64,000 nucleotides of DNA from an uncultured Mycoplasmatota bacterium (lineage in GTDB: Bacteria > Bacillota_I > Bacilli_A > RF39 > UBA660), in assembly GCA_900548695.1 (NCBI GenBank), contig URLC01000002.1, forward strand, positions 186,001-250,000, written 5' to 3'. Numbering within the stretch: position 1 is the first letter of the stretch; every line of letters starts with the position of its first letter. Shown here in pieces: positions 34,780 to 44,779 of the stretch. The notes under the pieces were generated by a model, which worked only from the letters and a program-made list of their open reading frames with translations, was not told the DNA's origin and did not search any database. Position numbers and translations under genes: made by a program.

Positions 34780-36933
34780 TTGTCACATACAAAAGATGAA
34801 CTCACTTTTCTGGATGTTTTAGAAAAAGCTAAGACTTATATAGAAGATGAGGAACAATTAAAATTTATAGAAAAAGCTTATTTATTTGCTAAAGAAAAAC
34901 ATAAAGGGCAATATCGTAAATCGGGTGAAGAGTATATTATTCACCCGTTAAATGTTGCTTTGATATTAACTACTATTTATGCTGATTATCAAACGATAGC
35001 AGCTGGCTTTTTGCATGATGTTTTAGAAGATTGTGATTGTAGTTTTGAAGAAATGCAAAATGAGTTTGGAGATGAAGTTACTAAATTAGTTCAAGGAGTG
35101 ACAAAACTTAGTAAGATTCATTTTTCGACTGAGAATGAGTATTTGATTGATTATTATAAAAAGATTATTGTGGGGATGAGTGAAGATGTACGTGTTATTA
35201 TAATTAAGTTAGCTGATCGTCTTCATAATATGAGAACACTTTGGGCGACTCCACCTGATAGACAAAAAGTTAAAGCTAAAGAGGCTTTGGAAATTCTAGC
35301 TCCAATTGCTCATCATTTGGGAATTCACAAAATAAAAAGTGAGTTAGAAGATTTGGCACTTCGTTATTTGAAGCCAGATGTTTTTTATGATATTGCTGAA
35401 AAACTTAATAAAACAAAGTTGGAACGTGATAGAACGGTTATTGATATGCAAACAGAAGTTTCTAATTTATTAACTGAGCATCATATTCCACATGAAATCA
35501 AAGGACGTGCTAAATGTATTTATAGTATTTATAATAAATTAAATAAAGGTAAAAAATTTAGTGATATTTATGATTTGTTAGCACTACGTATTTTGGTTCA
35601 TACAGAGCAAGAATGTTATTTAGCACTTGGAATTATTCATTCTAAGTTTAGACCATTACCAAAAAGATTTAAAGATTATATAGCAATGCCAAAACCTAAT
35701 ATGTATCAGTCATTACATACCACTGTTTTTGGTATTGATGGATATTTATTTGAGATACAAATTCGTACTTATGATATGGATGAGGTTGCCGAAAATGGTA
35801 TTGCGTCACACTGGGCTTATAAAGAAAATAAAGGCTCTAATCAAACGGCTAATTTACAGTCTACTACTGAACAAAAATTACAATTTTTTAAATCAATTAT
35901 CGATTTAAGTAAAGATAAAATGAGTAGTGAAGAGTTCGTAAATAGTGTAAAAAATGAAGTATTAAATAATAATATTTATTGTTTTACTCCTAAGGGAGAT
36001 GTTATCGAACTTCCTATAGGTGCAACACCAATTGATTTTGCTTATAAGATTCACACTAAAGTAGGGGAAACAATGACTGGAGCGATTGTTAATAATGTTA
36101 TTGTTCCTTTGGACCATGAATTACAAAATAATGATATTGTTAGAATTATTACTAATAAAAGTGCAACGCCTTCTAAAGAATGGATTCATATGGTTAAGGC
36201 TACTACTACTAGAAATAAGATTAAAAATTTCTTTAGTAAGAATGAAAAAGATATATATATTGAACGTGGTAAATATACTTTAGAGAAAGAGTTAAGAAAG
36301 AAGAAGCTAGCTATTTCAGAATTTTTAGCTGATAGTAATGTTAAAGAAATTTGTGAGACATTTAAATTGGATGATATTGAAGATATCTATCTTACTATTG
36401 GTAATGGTAAGAATTCTGTTAATTCTATTATTAACTTAATAGTTAAACCGGAAGAAATTCCTACTCCAAAAGTGGTGAAAGTTACAGCTAAGAATATGGA
36501 TGCAGATATTATTGTAAGTGGTATTGATAAAGTTAAAGTAAATTTGGCTAATTGTTGTTGTCCTGTTTTTGGTGATGATATTGTAGGATATATTACTAAG
36601 GGTAATGGAATTACGGTACATCGTACTAATTGTCATAATTTGGAGATGTTAGAAAGTAGAACTTTAGCCGTTCATTGGAATACAAATATTAATAAGAGAT
36701 ATTTGACTAATTTGTTAATTTATTCAAATACACATGATAATCATATGTTGGAGTTAATTCAGAATATTTCTAATATGAACGTTAGTGTGGATGGCATTAA
36801 AACTATGAGTAAGACAGATACCATACTTTATGAAGTTAGTATGTATGTAACAGGACTTGAACAGTTAACTAAATTGATTGCAGTATTAGAAAAACAACCA
36901 TATGTAGATCGATGTGAAAGGATGATGCGATGA
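34780..36933 (+). CDS. rel: Bifunctional (p)ppGpp synthetase/hydrolase Rel
   Basis: Makes and breaks (p)ppGpp in the stringent response. 717 residues from a TTG start supported by GGGAGGTGAT (34768-34777). Domains in order: HD hydrolase (YIIHPLNVALIL, FLHDVLEDCD, LADRLHNMRT), synthetase (IYDLLALRILV, YQSLHTTVFG, EIQIRTYDMDEVAENG), TGS (YCFTPKGDVIELP), a Cys-rich region (NCCCPVFGDDIVGY, HRTNCHNLE) and a C-terminal ACT domain. All catalytic motifs look intact. The stop TGA overlaps the dtd ATG (ATGA), so translation is coupled, as in many Bacilli rel-dtd pairs. Confidence 0.97.
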   Translation: MSHTKDELTFLDVLEKAKTYIEDEEQLKFIEKAYLFAKEKHKGQYRKSGEEYIIHPLNVALILTTIYADYQTIAAGFLHDVLEDCDCSFEEMQNEFGDEVTKLVQGVTKLSKIHFSTENEYLIDYYKKIIVGMSEDVRVIIIKLADRLHNMRTLWATPPDRQKVKAKEALEILAPIAHHLGIHKIKSELEDLALRYLKPDVFYDIAEKLNKTKLERDRTVIDMQTEVSNLLTEHHIPHEIKGRAKCIYSIYNKLNKGKKFSDIYDLLALRILVHTEQECYLALGIIHSKFRPLPKRFKDYIAMPKPNMYQSLHTTVFGIDGYLFEIQIRTYDMDEVAENGIASHWAYKENKGSNQTANLQSTTEQKLQFFKSIIDLSKDKMSSEEFVNSVKNEVLNNNIYCFTPKGDVIELPIGATPIDFAYKIHTKVGETMTGAIVNNVIVPLDHELQNNDIVRIITNKSATPSKEWIHMVKATTTRNKIKNFFSKNEKDIYIERGKYTLEKELRKKKLAISEFLADSNVKEICETFKLDDIEDIYLTIGNGKNSVNSIINLIVKPEEIPTPKVVKVTAKNMDADIIVSGIDKVKVNLANCCCPVFGDDIVGYITKGNGITVHRTNCHNLEMLESRTLAVHWNTNINKRYLTNLLIYSNTHDNHMLELIQNISNMNVSVDGIKTMSKTDTILYEVSMYVTGLEQLTKLIAVLEKQPYVDRCERMMR

Positions 36934-37364
36934 GAGTTTTAGTTCAAAGAAGTGGAAAGTCTTCTGTTAGCGTTTGTGACCAGGTAGTTGGTAAAATTGA
37001 ACAGGGATTGGTTGTTTTGGTTGGTTTTACTGATGGTGATACCGTTGAAAAAATACAGTATTTAGCTAAGAAAATTGTTAATTTACGTATTTTTCCAGAT
37101 GATAATGGAGTTATGAATAAGAGTATTTTAGATTATGGAGGTCGGATACTTTCTGTATCACAGTTTACTTTGTATGCTAATTGTAATAAAGGAAATCGTC
37201 CTAGTTATATAGAAGCTATGAATAATCATGAAGCGATTCATTTTTATGAATTATTTAATGAAGAATTGCGTAAATATGTAGAAGTAGAAACTGGAGAGTT
37301 TGGGGCCGATATGAATGTTTCTATTACTAATATTGGTCCTACAACTATTTGGTTGGAAAGGTAG
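36930..37364 (+). CDS. dtd: D-aminoacyl-tRNA deacylase
   Basis: Dtd recycles D-aminoacyl-tRNA by removing mischarged D-amino acids. 144 residues, the family's normal size. MRVLVQRSGKSSVSVCDQ and GLVVLVGFTDGDT open the fold; the catalytic SQFTL is in LSVSQFTLYANCNKGNRPSY, and NIGPTTIWLE replaces the more common N-x-GPVT. Coupled to rel by an ATGA overlap. Confidence 0.95.
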   Translation: MRVLVQRSGKSSVSVCDQVVGKIEQGLVVLVGFTDGDTVEKIQYLAKKIVNLRIFPDDNGVMNKSILDYGGRILSVSQFTLYANCNKGNRPSYIEAMNNHEAIHFYELFNEELRKYVEVETGEFGADMNVSITNIGPTTIWLER

Positions 37365-37370
37365 GATATC

Positions 37371-38429
37371 TTGTTTCGAAAAGAATTTCATTATCCTTTA
37401 ATTAATTTTACATTTTTAATGATTTTATTTTATTTAGGTTTTTCGAATCTTCATCTTTGGATGAAGATTTTTTTGCATTTTTTGTCGATTTTCTTACCTT
37501 TTGTATTAGGCTTTTTGATTGCTTATGCAATATATCCTTTGGTTAGTTTTTTAGAAAAAAAGAAAATACCACATTGGTTAGCTATTTTTTTAGTAATTGT
37601 GGGACTGCTGGTATTTATTTTGGGTGTTATATTTACTATTTTTCCACTTTTGTACCAGCAAATAGCGGATTTTACGGTAAAACTTTTACGTATTTTAGAA
37701 CAGTTTAGTAGCAAGTTTAGTCTTCCGTCAGGAAAGATAGAAGTCGGATTAGTACATTTTTTTAATCAGATTTTACAGAGTGTAGGTAATTTTACGACAA
37801 CGACAACTATTGAATTTTTTTCTTCTTTTATTCATGGAATTAGTCAATTTATGATTGGGGTAATTAGCTTTATTTATTTTTTAGTTTACATGAAAGAAAT
37901 TAGACGAACAACAAAGAAATTTTTACAGTTTAAGTATCCTAAACTTTATCGTTATCTTTTAAAACTTGATATGAATTTATTTCGATATTTAAAGTCGTTA
38001 GGTTTACTGATGTTAGTGCAGTTTCTAGAATATTCGGGGTTGTTTTTGATGATTGGTCATCCACATTGGTTGATATTAGGTGTTATTTTAGGAGTTTTTA
38101 CTATTATTCCTTATGCTGGGGGATTTTTAGGAAGTCTTATTGCAATTTTGACTGCTTTTATGATATCTGATCAGTTATTTTATTTGACTTTATTTGTTTG
38201 TATCTTTTTTCCTTTTTTGGATGAATATTTAATTTCTCCAAGAATTTATGGAAAGAGTAATGATATTCACCCTGTTGTTTCGGTTTTTTTACTTAGTATC
38301 GGGGGAAGTATTGGAGGGGTACTTGGTATAATACTAGCTATTCCAGTCTATTTGTTTTTTAGGACTACAATTTCCTTTTTTTGGAAAGATATGAAAAAAA
38401 GTGCTCTTGATCTAAAAGATGTTATATAA
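37371..38429 (+). CDS. AI-2E-type membrane permease
   Basis: 352 residues starting at TTG 37371, six bases after dtd. About eight hydrophobic segments are spread over the length, with a long soluble loop after the third helix and the end motif DEYLISPRIYGKSNDIHPVVSVFLL, typical of the AI-2E transporter family (YdbI/PerM-like). IGGVLGIILAIPV follows. The family includes putative exporters and sodium-linked antiporters; the substrate here is unknown. Same transcript direction as rel-dtd. Confidence 0.85.
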   Translation: MFRKEFHYPLINFTFLMILFYLGFSNLHLWMKIFLHFLSIFLPFVLGFLIAYAIYPLVSFLEKKKIPHWLAIFLVIVGLLVFILGVIFTIFPLLYQQIADFTVKLLRILEQFSSKFSLPSGKIEVGLVHFFNQILQSVGNFTTTTTIEFFSSFIHGISQFMIGVISFIYFLVYMKEIRRTTKKFLQFKYPKLYRYLLKLDMNLFRYLKSLGLLMLVQFLEYSGLFLMIGHPHWLILGVILGVFTIIPYAGGFLGSLIAILTAFMISDQLFYLTLFVCIFFPFLDEYLISPRIYGKSNDIHPVVSVFLLSIGGSIGGVLGIILAIPVYLFFRTTISFFWKDMKKSALDLKDVI

Positions 38430-38449
38430 TACAATGTGTGGAGGAAATT

Positions 38450-39619
38450 ATGCTATTATTTAATACTAATTATGACAGTTTGTATCAACAACTTATAAAT
38501 ATTGAAGATAGTTTTTGGCATGGTATTAATCCAAGGAAAAAGTGTATTTATTATCGAACTTATCAGGCTATTGCAGAATTATTGAAAGAGCTAGATAACC
38601 ATTCTTCTTTTAAATTTTTAAAGAGTAAAAATTTAGAGAAAGACTCTATGTCATATTATTTAAAAAATATAAAGAAAAATGATACTAATTTTTTGGAGAA
38701 TAGAAGTTATCATGTTGATATGATGTTAGAAAGTTATTTCTCTGTATCAAAGATTGTTTCTCTTTTTTGTAACTCTGGGTATAGTAGAGAATTAGATAAT
38801 TCTTATATTCCTACGATTGATATTGGAAAAGATGAAGATCAAGAACTTCTTTTAGAGTTTTTTCAAAATGAAGCTTTCCATCTCTTTCCTTATTATGAAG
38901 AACTACTAGAAAATGGAGGGGTATTTTATTTACCTAATAATGAATTTTTCGATAAGCGTGGAGGTGTTGCTGTTTTTAATAGTATAGATAATAAAGTTAA
39001 TGTATTTATGGGAGATGTTTATGATACTATGGATACTTTAGCTAGTTTACCTCATGAATTAGGGCATGTATCAGACTTTTTTGATTATCGAAAAAGATTT
39101 TCCGAAAAGGATCAACAACTGATGCTTTATCGTGGTATTTATGGTGAAGTTATTTCTACTTTGTATGAACAAAAGTTTTTAGAGTATTATTTAGAAAATG
39201 GTAGGCATAAGGAAGACTCTTTGTTAGGATTATTTGCTTATTTTGATCAAAGAATCCAATATTTATGGGACGTTGCGGTTTGTTGTATGTTGAATGAAGA
39301 TGATTGTTATTATGTGATGAAACATACTATTCCTTTACAAAGCTGTCATGAGATTTTATTAGAAGAGGGTACTTTAAGATATGAACCTAATTTAAATGAT
39401 GAAAATAGATTGTTGTGTTTTGATGATGCTTTAGAATATGGTTATGGTTTTTTACTAGCTAATTATTTTTTAGAAAACCCTCTTAAATATGAAGAATTTT
39501 TAAACATTAGAAATGGTTATTTTAGTCCTGAAAAATTAGAAAATATTGGTATTAATTCAAAAGAAATATCTAAAAGTTTAGTGAAAAGAAGTGAAAAAAT
39601 TTTTGGAAAGTATTTATAA
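38450..39619 (+). CDS. M3-like metallopeptidase
   Basis: 389 residues from ATG 38450 behind GTGGAGG; no signal peptide. LPHELGHVSDF (about residue 201) is the HExxH zinc site and YGEVISTLYEQKF follows about 30 residues later, the expected Glu-bearing helix of the M3/oligoendopeptidase-like fold. The catalytic core is at the centre and helical segments surround it. It is shorter than classical oligoendopeptidase F (about 600 residues), so it belongs to a compact relative. Probably a cytosolic peptidase. Confidence 0.65.
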   Translation: MLLFNTNYDSLYQQLINIEDSFWHGINPRKKCIYYRTYQAIAELLKELDNHSSFKFLKSKNLEKDSMSYYLKNIKKNDTNFLENRSYHVDMMLESYFSVSKIVSLFCNSGYSRELDNSYIPTIDIGKDEDQELLLEFFQNEAFHLFPYYEELLENGGVFYLPNNEFFDKRGGVAVFNSIDNKVNVFMGDVYDTMDTLASLPHELGHVSDFFDYRKRFSEKDQQLMLYRGIYGEVISTLYEQKFLEYYLENGRHKEDSLLGLFAYFDQRIQYLWDVAVCCMLNEDDCYYVMKHTIPLQSCHEILLEEGTLRYEPNLNDENRLLCFDDALEYGYGFLLANYFLENPLKYEEFLNIRNGYFSPEKLENIGINSKEISKSLVKRSEKIFGKYL

Positions 39620-39625
39620 AAAAGA

Positions 39626-39654
39626 TTGTATAAATAATATTCTTGGAGTATAAT
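39626..39654 (+). promoter_or_regulatory. Promoter of the hisS-aspS leader
   Basis: TTGTAT (39626-39631), a 17-base spacer and TATAAT (39649-39654). Confidence 0.7.
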
Positions 39655-39659
39655 AGTTA

Positions 39660-39855
39660 TAACTTCTTTGGAAAGAGTATATTTTAAATAATAGATAGAG
39701 AGAGTATGGTTGGTGGAAATACTTTAGCGTTTAAGATAGAAGACGTCCAAGTAATAGGAGACGGTTAACCTCGTTATTGGTTATTAAGAGTATAAAATAA
39801 GGTGGCACCACAGGGAATCCTGTCCTTAGAGGGGTAGCCATCTTTTTATTTTTAG
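39660..39855 (+). promoter_or_regulatory. T-box leader of hisS-aspS, specifier GAC (Asp)
   Basis: The core AATAAGGTGGCACCACAGG is at 39797-39815, followed by CCTGTCCTT. Stem I has AGAGAGTATGG and GGTGGAAATAC. Aligning with the pheS leader (GAA-TTC-GTC) places the specifier in GAA-GAC-GTC, so GAC (39742-39744), an Asp codon, is read. The downstream genes are hisS and aspS; control through aspartyl-tRNA is therefore likely. A terminator stem can form from GGTGGC and GTAGCCATC before the T run. Confidence 0.85.
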
Positions 39856-39866
39856 GAGGGATATTT

Positions 39867-41225
39867 ATGTTACAAAAACCAAAGGGATGTAATGATATTT
39901 ATGGAAGAGAAGCTAAAATTTGGAAATATGTGGAAAGTGTAATTGATGCAACAATGGAGAAATATAATTATAATTATATTCGTACGCCAATATTTGAAGC
40001 AACTGAACTTTTTCATAGAGGAATAGGAGAGTCTACAGATATTGTTACTAAAGAGACATATGATTTTGTTGATCGTGGGGGTAGAAATATGACACTTCGC
40101 CCAGAGGGGACTGCTGGAGTTTGTCGTAGCTATATCGAAAATAAAATGTATGGAGATCCTAATCAACCTGTAAAGGTTTATTATAATGGTACTATGTATC
40201 GTTATGAAAGACCACAATCTGGAAGAGATCGTGAACTTACACAATTTGGTATGGAAGTTTTAGGTAGTGATGATCCACTTACTGATGCTGAAGTTATTTC
40301 ACTTGCTGTTAATATTTATAAGATGCTAGGTTTAAAAGAAATAAAGGTTAATATTAATTCTTTAGGTGATAAAGAGTCTCGTGATATGTATCGTGAAGCT
40401 TTAGTTAATTATTTTAAACCTCATATAGAAGAACTTTGTGAAGATTGCCAAGTGAGACTTGAAAAGAATCCACTTCGTATTTTAGATTGTAAATTAGATC
40501 AAGATAATGAATTATTAAAGAATGCACCAAAAACAATTGATTATTTAAATGAAGATAGTAAAAAGCGTTTTGAAGCTGTCAAAGATTACTTAGATATTAT
40601 GCAAATTAAGTATGAAGTTAATCCAGCTATTGTTCGAGGTCTTGACTATTATAATCATACTGTTTTTGAAATTGAAGCTAAGGTAGAAGGTTTTGGTTCT
40701 AATAATGTACTTGGTGGTGGAGGTCGTTATAATGGGTTATGTAGTGAAATTGGAGGACCTGAAACACCTTGTATTGGCTTTGCATCTGGTATTGGAAGAA
40801 TTGTGCTTGCTTTAGAAAAAGAAAATATAAAAGTGCCAATTGTTGAAGATATTGATTTATTTTTGATGTATGTTAATGATGATGAGAAAAAATATGTTGC
40901 TTATTTACAACAAGAATTGCGTATGGCTGGATTTATTGTAGATACAGATTATGCTGGTCGAGGATTCAAAGGTCAATTTAAGCAGGCAGATCGACTAAAG
41001 GCTAAATATATTGCTATTTTAAATAGTGAAGATTTAGATAACAATGAAATTAAAATTAAAAATAATAAGACAAAAGAAGAAGAAATTATTAGTTTAGATG
41101 CTTTAATTTATTATTTAGATGAACAGTTAAATGCTGGTTGTGAAGATGACTTATGCGATTGTCAAAGTAGCTGTGATTGCGATGATGATTGTAGTTGTGG
41201 TGGTCATTGTCATCATCATGAGTAG
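39867..41225 (+). CDS. hisS: Histidyl-tRNA synthetase with Cys/His-rich tail
   Basis: Class II HisRS. 452 residues: the core is complete, with [13 protein letters not shown], motif 2 ([22 protein letters not shown], split here for reading), the HisA motif ([13 protein letters not shown]), GGGGRYNGL and motif 3 ([12 protein letters not shown]). The anticodon-binding domain is at about 335-420. It is followed by an unusual ~30-residue tail with eight Cys, four His and many Asp/Glu, ending GGHCHHHE. No such tail is usual in HisRS; it could bind metal. AGGAGGG precedes the ATG. Co-transcribed with aspS, 11 bases downstream. Confidence 0.95.
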   Translation: MLQKPKGCNDIYGREAKIWKYVESVIDATMEKYNYNYIRTPIFEATELFHRGIGESTDIVTKETYDFVDRGGRNMTLRPEGTAGVCRSYIENKMYGDPNQPVKVYYNGTMYRYERPQSGRDRELTQFGMEVLGSDDPLTDAEVISLAVNIYKMLGLKEIKVNINSLGDKESRDMYREALVNYFKPHIEELCEDCQVRLEKNPLRILDCKLDQDNELLKNAPKTIDYLNEDSKKRFEAVKDYLDIMQIKYEVNPAIVRGLDYYNHTVFEIEAKVEGFGSNNVLGGGGRYNGLCSEIGGPETPCIGFASGIGRIVLALEKENIKVPIVEDIDLFLMYVNDDEKKYVAYLQQELRMAGFIVDTDYAGRGFKGQFKQADRLKAKYIAILNSEDLDNNEIKIKNNKTKEEEIISLDALIYYLDEQLNAGCEDDLCDCQSSCDCDDDCSCGGHCHHHE

Positions 41226-41236
41226 AGGGGATGTTT

Positions 41237-42979
41237 ATGAAGAATATTAAAAATAATAGTTTACGTATAGATCATGTGCAGGAAGAAGTTACTTTGTACG
41301 GTTGGGTTCAAAAGAAGAGAGACTTGGGTGGAGTTTGCTTTATTGATTTAAGAGATCGTAGTGGTATTGTTCAATTAGTTGCTCGTGAAGGAGAAGTGTA
41401 TGATATTGCTAGAGGATTAAAGAATGAGTCTGTTTTAAAGGTTAATGGGAAGGTTTGTGAGAGAGAAAGTAAGAATCCTAATCTTCCTACAGGTGATATT
41501 GAAGTTGAGCTAACATCACTTGAAATTTTAAATTCTAGTTTGGATTTACCGTTTGAAATTAGTGATGATACTACAGCTTTGGAAGATACTCGATTAAAAT
41601 ATCGTTATTTAGATTTAAGACGTAGTAGTGTTAAAAATAATTTAGTTATTCGTCATAAGATTATGATGGCTATTCGCAATTTCTTAGATCATGAAGATTT
41701 TATGGAAGTGGAAACACCAATTCTTTGTAAATCTACGCCTGAAGGAGCAAGAGACTATTTAGTTCCTAGTAGAGTTAGTAAAGGTAAATTTTATGCTTTA
41801 CCTCAATCTCCACAATTATTTAAACAATTGTTGATGGTAGGGGGAATTGAAAAATACTTTCAAATTGCTAAATGCTTTAGAGATGAGGATTTACGAAGTG
41901 ATCGGCAACCAGAATTTACTCAGGTAGATATGGAAATGAGTTTTGTCAACGAAGATGACGTTATGAATTTAACAGAAAAATTGATTGCTCATGTATTTCA
42001 AGAAGTAAAAGGAATAAGTATTTCATTACCACTTCGTCGTATGAAGTATGATGATGCTATTCGTTATTATGGATCTGATAAACCAGATTTACGTTTTGAT
42101 ATGAAGATTCATGATGTTCATGATATTTTTCAAACAACTGATTTTGGAGTATTCCAAAATGCTTTAAATGAAGATAGTAGTATTATTTGCATTAAAGTTG
42201 ATGGTAAGAGTGATGAGTTTTCTAGAAAGAAGATTGATGCATTAACTGAATATGTTAAAACATATAAAGCTAAAGGTCTTCCTTATGTAAAATATGAAAG
42301 TGGTGAGTTTACTTCTGGTATTAGTAAATTCTTATCTGATGGTGAGAAAGAAGCTTTGGTAGAAGAATTTAAACTTCAGGATAAAGATATATTATTTTTT
42401 GGAGCTGATAAGAAAAATGTTGTATATACAGCAATTGGAGCTTTACGCTTGAAGCTTGGTAAAGATTTAGATTTAATTGATAAAGATGATTATCAGTTAT
42501 TGTGGGTTACCGAGTTTCCAGCTTTTGAGTGGAGTGAGGAAGAACAGCGTTATATGGCTTGTCATCATCCTTTTACTGCTCCTCTTGATAGCGATATCGA
42601 TAAATTGTTAACTGATAAAGCACATTGTTATTCTAAGGCTTATGATATTGTTATTAATGGTTATGAAGCAGGAGGAGGATCTATTCGTATTCATAGAGAA
42701 GATGTACAGGAAAAGATGTTTCAGGCTTTAGAATTATCTAAGGAAGATGTTTCCGAGAAGTTTGGTTTCTTTGTGGAAGCATTAAAATATGGTACTCCTC
42801 CCCATGGTGGACTTGCTTTAGGTCTTGATCGTTTGACTATGTTACTTGCTGGTACAGATAATATTCGAGATGTAATTGCATTTCCTAAAACGGCTAGTGC
42901 TAGTGATTTGATGAGTGAATGTCCTAATGTTGTATCTTCTGGGCAATTAGAAGATTTAGCTATAGCAGTCAAAGAATAA
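41237..42979 (+). CDS. aspS: Aspartyl-tRNA synthetase
   Basis: Class II AspRS of the bacterial type, 580 residues. ATG 41237 is preferred (AGAGGGG 7 bases upstream); ATG 41231 is in frame. The N-terminal OB domain is [23 protein letters not shown]; catalytic motifs include LRYLDLR-type [29 protein letters not shown] and the motif 3 segment [15 protein letters not shown]. The bacterial GAD insertion is present in the middle. It forms a T-box-controlled operon with hisS. Confidence 0.97.
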   Translation: MKNIKNNSLRIDHVQEEVTLYGWVQKKRDLGGVCFIDLRDRSGIVQLVAREGEVYDIARGLKNESVLKVNGKVCERESKNPNLPTGDIEVELTSLEILNSSLDLPFEISDDTTALEDTRLKYRYLDLRRSSVKNNLVIRHKIMMAIRNFLDHEDFMEVETPILCKSTPEGARDYLVPSRVSKGKFYALPQSPQLFKQLLMVGGIEKYFQIAKCFRDEDLRSDRQPEFTQVDMEMSFVNEDDVMNLTEKLIAHVFQEVKGISISLPLRRMKYDDAIRYYGSDKPDLRFDMKIHDVHDIFQTTDFGVFQNALNEDSSIICIKVDGKSDEFSRKKIDALTEYVKTYKAKGLPYVKYESGEFTSGISKFLSDGEKEALVEEFKLQDKDILFFGADKKNVVYTAIGALRLKLGKDLDLIDKDDYQLLWVTEFPAFEWSEEEQRYMACHHPFTAPLDSDIDKLLTDKAHCYSKAYDIVINGYEAGGGSIRIHREDVQEKMFQALELSKEDVSEKFGFFVEALKYGTPPHGGLALGLDRLTMLLAGTDNIRDVIAFPKTASASDLMSECPNVVSSGQLEDLAIAVKE

Positions 42980-43010
42980 GGAATTATCTAGGAGATAATT
43001 CCTTTCTTTC
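42978..43010 (+). terminator. Strong terminator after aspS
   Basis: AAGGAATTATCT pairs perfectly with AGATAATTCCTT around AGG, followed by a pyrimidine run. Confidence 0.8.
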
Positions 43011-43065
43011 TTGTTTTCTATTTGGAGTTTTGCTATACTTATTTATATAAAGGATATGAGGATAT

Positions 43066-43734
43066 ATGAAAGAAAAAAAAGAAAGAAAGGTTCACAAAAA
43101 AAAGCTGATTAAAAAGTTAAAAATATCTGATATTAAACGTAGTGAAGGTGCACATGTTGGGCATTTACTTGCGAAGGTTAAGGCTAAAGAAGTGGAACTT
43201 ACTTTTTTCTGTGTTTTGATTTGTTTAGTAATTGTTTTGGTTAGTTTATATTTAGTTTTTTCTGCAGTGCGTAAACCAAATGATTATAATGTGATGCAAG
43301 TTGGTAATTTATCTGTTACATATAATGATGTTGGAACTACTTTAGGTAATATTGTTGATTTGACTCCTGTAGAACCTATGTCAGATTTGCTTGGAAAAGA
43401 AAGTAAAGCGTATACTGTTACTGTTCATAACACATCTAAAAAAAGTCAAGAATTTCAAGTTGTATTAGTGCGAGATTTAGCTATGATTGAAGAAGATAAA
43501 TGTAGTGATAAACAAGTTCCATATAGGTATTTTCATTATCAAATTGGAAAGGGACAAGTAAAAAAAATTCACTTAGAAGATGTTTCTCCTATATTATTGC
43601 AATCTGTTTTGAAACCAAACGAAAAGAAGACATATCAAGTTAGAATTTGGATTAATAATCAGTTGCCTTTAGAGTATTTAGATTATCATTATCATGGAAA
43701 ACTCACTATAAAAAATATAAAGACAGTTAATTAG
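43066..43734 (+). CDS. Single-pass membrane protein with extracellular domain, unknown
   Basis: 222 residues. A very basic N-terminal ~45 residues (KERKVHKKKLIKKLKI) leads to one membrane helix (FFCVLICLVIVLVSLYLVF) and an outer domain of about 150 residues. The outer part reads as beta-rich (NLSVTYNDVG, AYTVTVHNTSKKSQEF, KKTYQVRIWINNQ), like an immunoglobulin-like or surface-anchored sandwich. No enzyme motif is seen. It stands alone, between the aspS terminator and a convergent hydrolase gene. Function unknown. Confidence 0.6.
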   Translation: MKEKKERKVHKKKLIKKLKISDIKRSEGAHVGHLLAKVKAKEVELTFFCVLICLVIVLVSLYLVFSAVRKPNDYNVMQVGNLSVTYNDVGTTLGNIVDLTPVEPMSDLLGKESKAYTVTVHNTSKKSQEFQVVLVRDLAMIEEDKCSDKQVPYRYFHYQIGKGQVKKIHLEDVSPILLQSVLKPNEKKTYQVRIWINNQLPLEYLDYHYHGKLTIKNIKTVN

Positions 43735-43750
43735 TTAGCTGTCTTTTTCA
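43717..43750. terminator. Bidirectional terminator between convergent genes
   Basis: AAAGACAG and CTGTCTTT flank the stops of both genes, with T runs on both strands. Confidence 0.7.
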
Positions 43751-44508
43751 TCTAATAAAAATTTTTCTATAATATTGATTGTTAGGTTAGAATATTCTAA
43801 GTAAGAGTAGTGAGTAGATTTAGGATAAACTATTAAAGCAGAGTTTTTTATTTTTTTATGCATTAATATACCATCTTTTAAAGGAGTATCTTGATCATGT
43901 TCACCCCAGATTAGTAATGTTTCTGAGTCAATGTAGGGAAGGTAATATTTTAAGTCTTCATTGATTACATTTTTGAAGGTTTGCTGCATATTGGGAGAAA
44001 GTGCTTTATAGTCGTTGGAGGCAAATATTTTTTGTAATTTTTTATGATATTTTTCTTTTAATTTTTTGGGTAATATTTTTTTTATTTGTTTTAAAATTTT
44101 ATAAAGTTTTTCTTTTAACCATATTTTTAATTTTTTATGTCTTTTTATACCGGCACTATCAATTAATATCATTTTATCTATTTTTTCTTTATAGTAACCG
44201 GTTAAAAGAGTCGCTATTCTGCCACCAAAAGAGTGTGCGATTATTATAGGATTTCTAATGTTTTTTTCTGATAGAAAATCTCTAATTATATTAGTGTAGT
44301 CGTAAATTGTTAAATTTTGATTTGGAAATGGGCTATTACCAAATCCTGGATAGTCAATAATATAAATAGTGAAGTTATTTTTTAAACTTTCTATGATAGA
44401 TTTAAATGTTTTTCTAGTATCTCCCCAACCTGGTAGTATGATGATTGTTTTTTCGTTTTGACCATATTTTTCATAGTAGATAGAAAAGTCATCTTTATTA
44501 TAGTACAT
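43735..44508 (-). CDS. Alpha/beta hydrolase
   Basis: 257 residues. IIILPGWGDTRKTF is the oxyanion strand-turn, the nucleophile elbow is AHSFGG (Ser), the acid is in GEHDQDTP and the catalytic His in KSTHYSYLE, giving the full catalytic triad. The cap region is Lys-rich and helical. Typical small esterase or lipase-like enzymes have this layout, but the substrate cannot be told. The ribosome site on the - strand is AGGTGATG. Confidence 0.85.
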   Translation of the reverse strand: MYYNKDDFSIYYEKYGQNEKTIIILPGWGDTRKTFKSIIESLKNNFTIYIIDYPGFGNSPFPNQNLTIYDYTNIIRDFLSEKNIRNPIIIAHSFGGRIATLLTGYYKEKIDKMILIDSAGIKRHKKLKIWLKEKLYKILKQIKKILPKKLKEKYHKKLQKIFASNDYKALSPNMQQTFKNVINEDLKYYLPYIDSETLLIWGEHDQDTPLKDGILMHKKIKNSALIVYPKSTHYSYLEYSNLTINIIEKFLLDEKDS

Positions 44509-44559
44509 ATATCATCACCTGATATAGTTTATTCATATTGTCTAATTGTGTTAAAAGGC

Positions 44560-44589
44560 TTGTATATTATTTTTTAGATGTGATATAAT
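44560..44589 (+). promoter_or_regulatory. Promoter of the 6S-like RNA
   Basis: TTGTAT (44560-44565), an 18-base spacer and TATAAT (44584-44589). Confidence 0.65.
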
Positions 44590-44595
44590 ATAAGT

Positions 44596-44778
44596 GTCAA
44601 GGAAATGCGAGATCTGTTCTCATATAAAACCGACTAAAGTGACGATAAGGGAGTTTTGATCAGTTATTGGTGTTGAAGACCTATTGTTATAGGGATCCTA
44701 AAGATAACGTATGAACACCCACCTGTGGAAATGCAGGTTTTATCGTTGGGCAGAACGCTTTCCTTGATCTTTTTTTTG
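44596..44778 (+). ncRNA. ssrS: 6S-like RNA (SsrS)
   Basis: A non-coding stretch of about 180 bases has its own promoter and a T-rich end (TTGATC plus eight T). The ends pair into a closing stem: TCAAGGAAA with TTTCCTTGA, and GTTCT with AGAAC further in. The 3' half has GAACACCCACCTG followed by a hairpin (CCTG with CAGG), which I recall from Bacillota 6S RNAs. 6S RNA binds sigma-A RNA polymerase and mimics an open promoter. Size, pairing and placement support the call; a covariance search would settle it. Confidence 0.65.
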
Positions 44779-44779
44779 T

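Noticed and set aside
36086..36283. Second-frame ORF inside rel
   Set aside because: Lies wholly within the TGS region of Rel in another frame; hydrophobic by chance from AT-rich codons.
41231..41236. Upstream start for aspS
   Set aside because: ATG 41231 touches the AGAGGGG ribosome site; ATG 41237 has proper spacing.
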